Shown here piece by piece: positions 60,277 through 64,000 of a DNA stretch of 64,000 nt. A model generated the notes under the pieces. That model made no database searches and had not been told where the DNA came from. It saw only the letters and a program-made list of their open reading frames with translations. Made by a program: the position numbers and the translations under genes. Every line of letters starts with the position of its first letter. The stretch's first letter is position 1. Origin of the DNA: Leptospira_A soteropolitanensis (lineage in GTDB: Bacteria; Spirochaetota; Leptospiria; Leptospirales; Leptospiraceae); assembly GCF_026151335.1 (NCBI RefSeq), contig NZ_JAMQPP010000010.1. One strand, 5' to 3'.

Positions 60277-61977
60277 ATGCCTGAACCACTGCAAAAGATC
60301 ATCGATAATCTCAAAGAGTTATTCAACAAACTCGATAAAACCAAAAAAATGATTTTGGGTGGTGTGCTCGCCGTTGTGGTGGTGGCAGTCATCATCCTAT
60401 CCAATGTCTCGTCACAACGAAACCGAGTGGTTCTGTTTAAGGATTTGGATTCCAAAGACTTTTCTGAAGTTACCAAAAAACTAGATGCTCTCGGTTATTC
60501 TTATGGTTCAAGCGATACGAGTCTCATTACCGTTGATCCCGAACAAAGACAAGAAATCGTCACCAAACTTGCGCAAGAGAATTTGATTCCTGCAGGTGTA
60601 ACAGGTTGGGAACTATTTGACATTGAAAAGTTTACAGAAACCCAATTCGACAAAGACATTAAAAAGTACAGAGCCCTCAAAGGAGCGATTGAAAAATCAC
60701 TCAATACATTGAGGCCCATCGAAAGATCTGATGTCAACATTGCCATCCCTGAAGGAGATCTTTTTGAGTCCAATTCCTATCCAGTAAAGGCAAGTGTCAT
60801 CCTTCACTTCAAACCTGGCGTAGAAGGAATGAGTAAAAAAGAAATCAAAGGGATTGTGAACTTAGTCGCAAGAGCGGTTCCTAAGTTAAAACCAGAGAAT
60901 GTAAGTGTGGCCGATCCTGATGGAAAAATCATTTCTGATTTTGAAGAAGACTTAGAAAAAGAAAGATTAGAACTACGTATCGTCCAAGAAAAACTTAGAA
61001 TCGAAGAAGAAGAACGTGTCAAACGCCTAATCGATATTCGGAATACTCTTCGTTGGTATTTAGGTGGTGAAGATAGAGTCGATATCACTCGTTTCGAATA
61101 TTCTTTCAATTGGGACCAAGAATCCTTAACGGAAAACGAAGTATTACCAGTCGTTGCCGAAGAAGACAACCCTGACACTCCATATAACGAAAGAAAGTTG
61201 GTAGATGGATATTCTTTAAAAGTTTCTTCTAAAGAAACTAAAGAATCATTCAAAGGCCGTGGATTTACTCCAGATGGCCCTGCTGGCACTGAACCGAATT
61301 TACCTCCAGGTTACAAAGACACCGACTACCAGAAAGCTGAATATTCCAAAGACGAAAATATCAATAATTATGAATTCAACAAACGTGTAAAAGATATCAA
61401 ACGTCAACCTTGGAAAATCGAAAAGATTGGACTCTCAGTAGTAGTCGATGGTGTTTGGGAACGAAAAGAACGTGAAGATGGAATGGGTTATGATCGTAAG
61501 TATATTCCTGTTGCTGAACAAGATCTGAAACTCATTCGTAAAAACTTAGAAGCTGCCATTGGATACACACGTTCTCGTGGCGATCAAATCAGTGTCATCA
61601 CCATTCCCAAAGACAGGACAGAACAATTCCGTCTTGAAGATGAAGAGTTTCAAAGACAACGTGCTATTCGAAATATGGTGATCGCATCGCTTGTCATATT
61701 AATCCTACTAATCCTTGCCATTTTAGTGTATCGTGCGATCAAAAAAGAAATCGCAAGAAGAAGAAGACTACGCGAAGAAGAACTTGCTGCTCAACAACAG
61801 ATGATGCGGGAAGCTGCACTCAGAGTAATGGACGAAGGGGGGGCAGAGGTCGAACTCTCCCTCGACGAAAAACTCAGACGCGAATTACTCGAAAACGCAA
61901 TCAACTTGGCAAAAGAAAAACCAGAGGATGTGGCTCAGCTATTACGTACTTGGCTTGCCGAGGAAGAACAAACTTAG
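60277..61977 (+). CDS. fliF: Flagellar MS-ring protein FliF
   Basis: 566 residues. Two membrane helices (about 25-43 and 465-485) enclose the periplasmic ring-building motifs: FKDLDSKDFSEVTKKLDALGYSY, EKFTETQFDKDIKKYRALKGAIEKSL and AIPEGDLF, NIAIP. The C-terminal cytoplasmic tail ends DVAQLLRTWLAEEEQ, which binds FliG. It is isolated from the rod genes; a convergent cyclase gene overlaps its stop, so no fliG follows. Confidence 0.94.
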   Translation: MPEPLQKIIDNLKELFNKLDKTKKMILGGVLAVVVVAVIILSNVSSQRNRVVLFKDLDSKDFSEVTKKLDALGYSYGSSDTSLITVDPEQRQEIVTKLAQENLIPAGVTGWELFDIEKFTETQFDKDIKKYRALKGAIEKSLNTLRPIERSDVNIAIPEGDLFESNSYPVKASVILHFKPGVEGMSKKEIKGIVNLVARAVPKLKPENVSVADPDGKIISDFEEDLEKERLELRIVQEKLRIEEEERVKRLIDIRNTLRWYLGGEDRVDITRFEYSFNWDQESLTENEVLPVVAEEDNPDTPYNERKLVDGYSLKVSSKETKESFKGRGFTPDGPAGTEPNLPPGYKDTDYQKAEYSKDENINNYEFNKRVKDIKRQPWKIEKIGLSVVVDGVWERKEREDGMGYDRKYIPVAEQDLKLIRKNLEAAIGYTRSRGDQISVITIPKDRTEQFRLEDEEFQRQRAIRNMVIASLVILILLILAILVYRAIKKEIARRRRLREEELAAQQQMMREAALRVMDEGGAEVELSLDEKLRRELLENAINLAKEKPEDVAQLLRTWLAEEEQT

Positions 61978-64000
61978 GATTCGTTTTTCCAACGGATATT
62001 GGCACCATTGGTAATCCGGGAATAAACTTCCCGGAAATACTGGTTAGGTGCCTTCCCATCGGGATCTTGCGAATAACGAGGTCTTAGGCGATGCACAAAA
62101 TACATATCCAAATCCCCTTTATTTTTTCCGTGAATTTTCCCGCGATATTCCGTAACAAAAAAATACTTCACAAGTTGATAAGTTTCTTGTGAAACATTGA
62201 TCTTTCCTGTTTCACCGCCTGATTCCATCCTTGAAGCAGTATTGACAGTATCTCCCCAAATGTCATAAGCAAACTTAAATCTTCCGACAACTCCCGCCAC
62301 CACAGGACCTGTATGAATTCCCAATCTTAATTCCCAAAAAGGTAATCCTAAGGTTGATTTGATTTCTTTTAATTGGTTCATAAAACTTTGAATTTCTAAG
62401 GCCGCCAAACAAGCGTCTATCGCACTTGTTCTAGTTCCCACAGGAAGTCCACCGGCACACATATAACTATCCCCAATGGTTTTAAGTTTTTCTAAGTTGT
62501 TCCTGAGAATGATTTCATCGAACTGGGTAAAACAAGCATCTAACTCTTCGATCAAACTTTGTTCATCCATCCCTTCCGCGACTTTTGTGAATCCTTTAAA
62601 GTCCGTAAACAAAACCGTAACGTTTTCAATCCTGGAGGGTGTGACACTTCCCTTTTGTTTGAGCTCTTGAGCTACTTTATATGGCAAAATATTGAGTAAT
62701 AACTTTTCTGATTCTTCTCTTGCTTCTTCCGCTTTGTCCTGTGCAATCAGAGCTTTTTCCCTTTCTTCATCCGCTTTTTGTTTTTCTAAATCTAACAAAA
62801 AATAGCTAATATCTAACTCTTCTGCCAAAGGACGAGACATGATATAAACAACCAGATAATTAAACAAAACCAGAGGAAGTACAATCATGGTTAGATGAAA
62901 GGCCGATTCTCCTACACCATACTGTTCACGAATTAATGGAAAATACAATATAGCAGCAATTGCCATAGTAATGAGACCTAAGTTGGCAAGTCGTTGGCTT
63001 AACTGGATTGTTCTTCCTTCTAAAGACAAAGCCCCGTGCCGTAACACCGCATAACCAAGTAAAAATGCAGGTATAAATTGGAAATCTGCTAAAGGATAAA
63101 CCGGATAACCGTGACTTGGAAAAAGGGCAGCAAGTAATAAAATAGCAGACAACAAAAAGGAACCAATGATCCATTTGGATGCAAAGTTAATATAGCCCTT
63201 ATTACGAATGAATGTAAAAAGAACTAATAGAATTGCAATAGCACCATTTGCTCCTACAAGTAATTCCGCAGGACCCCCATGATGTACTCTTGACCAAGGA
63301 TAATCATAATAACCAACAAAAAGATAAGGAGATGGAGCAAGGATTGCCGCAGCCACACAAAGGATATCGATTCCCTGGATCCAAAATGGTGATTTTTGAC
63401 CGATGGCTTCAAATACCAAACGCACCATAATACTTGGGGCAAAAGCAAATGCTACAAAAGTCATCTGAGAAATACGAAGTTGCACAACATAAGAGATATT
63501 TAACTTTAATGGAACAGATTGGATTACGTAAAACCCCGTGAGAATGAGTGCAAAAGCACAAAGTTGGTTGATCCTTGCCGATGGGTTAGCTCCAGCAACA
63601 ATGATGGAAAGAAAAACAGCACCAAACACAGATACAACAGGAGGTATCCCCCAAGGATACCATTTTGCTGACTCATAAGCATCGGGAGAAAGCCCAAACG
63701 AAACACCGAAAGATATAAAAATTAATACAAAAGATAAAAGTGCAAAAAGAAAGTAGAACATACCATTCTTTTGAAATAAAAGTTCATTTACATCAAAAAA
63801 GTCAGAACGAAAAACTCCATAAGCAACAAGTAACATTGGTATGAACAAAAAGAATCCACCAGGATATACCTTGAATCCGAGAATACTTGGTGCATTTAAA
63901 GTTGTGAGTAAAAAAAGTAAATTCACACCATGAAATAGAGTTAGGTGATAGTGTTTGCGAATGTATGTATAATGTTTGATAAAAGAAGGTAAAATTAAAA
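61974..64000 (-). CDS. Membrane adenylate/guanylate cyclase (partial, runs off window)
   Basis: At least 675 residues; the frame stays open to the right edge. The GTG at 63926 is only a candidate internal start. About eleven membrane helices form the first ~390 residues, followed by a short coiled linker rich in Glu/Ala/Lys (EKQKADEEREKALIAQ) and a class III cyclase domain: metal Asp in VLFTDFKGF, LKTIGDSYMC, and the signature GPVVAGVVGRFKFAYDIWGDTVNTASRM. It makes cAMP or cGMP in response to an unknown membrane signal. Confidence 0.85.
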   Translation of the reverse strand, partial: LILPSFIKHYTYIRKHYHLTLFHGVNLLFLLTTLNAPSILGFKVYPGGFFLFIPMLLVAYGVFRSDFFDVNELLFQKNGMFYFLFALLSFVLIFISFGVSFGLSPDAYESAKWYPWGIPPVVSVFGAVFLSIIVAGANPSARINQLCAFALILTGFYVIQSVPLKLNISYVVQLRISQMTFVAFAFAPSIMVRLVFEAIGQKSPFWIQGIDILCVAAAILAPSPYLFVGYYDYPWSRVHHGGPAELLVGANGAIAILLVLFTFIRNKGYINFASKWIIGSFLLSAILLLAALFPSHGYPVYPLADFQFIPAFLLGYAVLRHGALSLEGRTIQLSQRLANLGLITMAIAAILYFPLIREQYGVGESAFHLTMIVLPLVLFNYLVVYIMSRPLAEELDISYFLLDLEKQKADEEREKALIAQDKAEEAREESEKLLLNILPYKVAQELKQKGSVTPSRIENVTVLFTDFKGFTKVAEGMDEQSLIEELDACFTQFDEIILRNNLEKLKTIGDSYMCAGGLPVGTRTSAIDACLAALEIQSFMNQLKEIKSTLGLPFWELRLGIHTGPVVAGVVGRFKFAYDIWGDTVNTASRMESGGETGKINVSQETYQLVKYFFVTEYRGKIHGKNKGDLDMYFVHRLRPRYSQDPDGKAPNQYFREVYSRITNGANIRWKNES

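Overview
The window looks like the chromosome of a Leptospira species, probably from the saprophytic side of the genus. The evidence is AT-rich DNA, spirochaete-style lipoboxes, a DUF1554 lipoprotein, multi-pass membrane AraC-type regulators, FliF/FlgB/FlgC/FliE of a periplasmic flagellum and an F-type ATP synthase operon. The assignment rests on recognised protein families, not on an alignment. No rRNA, tRNA, CRISPR array, phage or transposase was seen.

Layout. 0-2.4 kb: start of the ATP synthase operon (atpI-like, atpB, atpE, atpF, atpH running off the left edge). 2.5-4.9 kb: a frameshifted LamG-like lipoprotein and an OhrR/glutathione peroxidase pair, bounded by two diverged copies of an intergenic repeat. 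5.1-8.7 kb: amtB-glnK (ammonium uptake) converging on an acetolactate synthase gene, which has what looks like a Val/Leu-rich leader peptide and alternative hairpins. 8.8-15.4 kb: an AtpZ-like protein and signal peptidase I, diverging from a HpcH-type aldolase and a DUF2079 membrane protein, then an MBL hydrolase and a double MaoC protein. 15.5-29.6 kb: a GapN-like dehydrogenase, a DUF1554 lipoprotein, a degenerate 17-bp tandem array, an alpha/beta hydrolase, an HDAC-like deacetylase, a lipase with its chaperone, radA, a short RNase D and a GH36-like glycosidase.

29.1-39 kb: a small lipoprotein, an Lnb/DUF4105-like cysteine enzyme with no canonical start codon, a membrane protein, a receiver-PP2C phosphatase, a second (HDAC11-like) deacetylase, pyruvate kinase, a BaiN-like flavoprotein and a glyoxalase. 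39-46 kb: an Mla-type lipid transport operon (permease, ATPase, MCE protein, auxiliary lipoprotein) flanked by two different sterol-desaturase-family enzymes, one next to an AraC-type regulator. 46-49 kb: a gene remnant, then a YCII protein, an ECF42-like sigma factor and an SDR. 49.3-50.7 kb: flgB-flgC-fliE.

50.7-60 kb: a DUF4430 lipoprotein and an MBL hydrolase, then an apparent regulon built around a TetR regulator: an FGGY kinase, an APH/choline-kinase-like kinase, a GlpD-like dehydrogenase, an FLVCR-like MFS transporter and a class III PLP enzyme. Two matching palindromes lie in its control regions. I suggest this is a glycerol-phosphate/amino-alcohol (lipid head-group) use module. 60.3-64 kb: fliF, split from fliE, and a membrane-bound class III nucleotide cyclase running off the right edge.

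Most interesting items: the predicted ilvB attenuator, the TetR palindrome regulon, the 17-bp degenerate array, the Lnb-like gene without ATG/GTG/TTG, and the homopolymer frameshift in the LamG lipoprotein.
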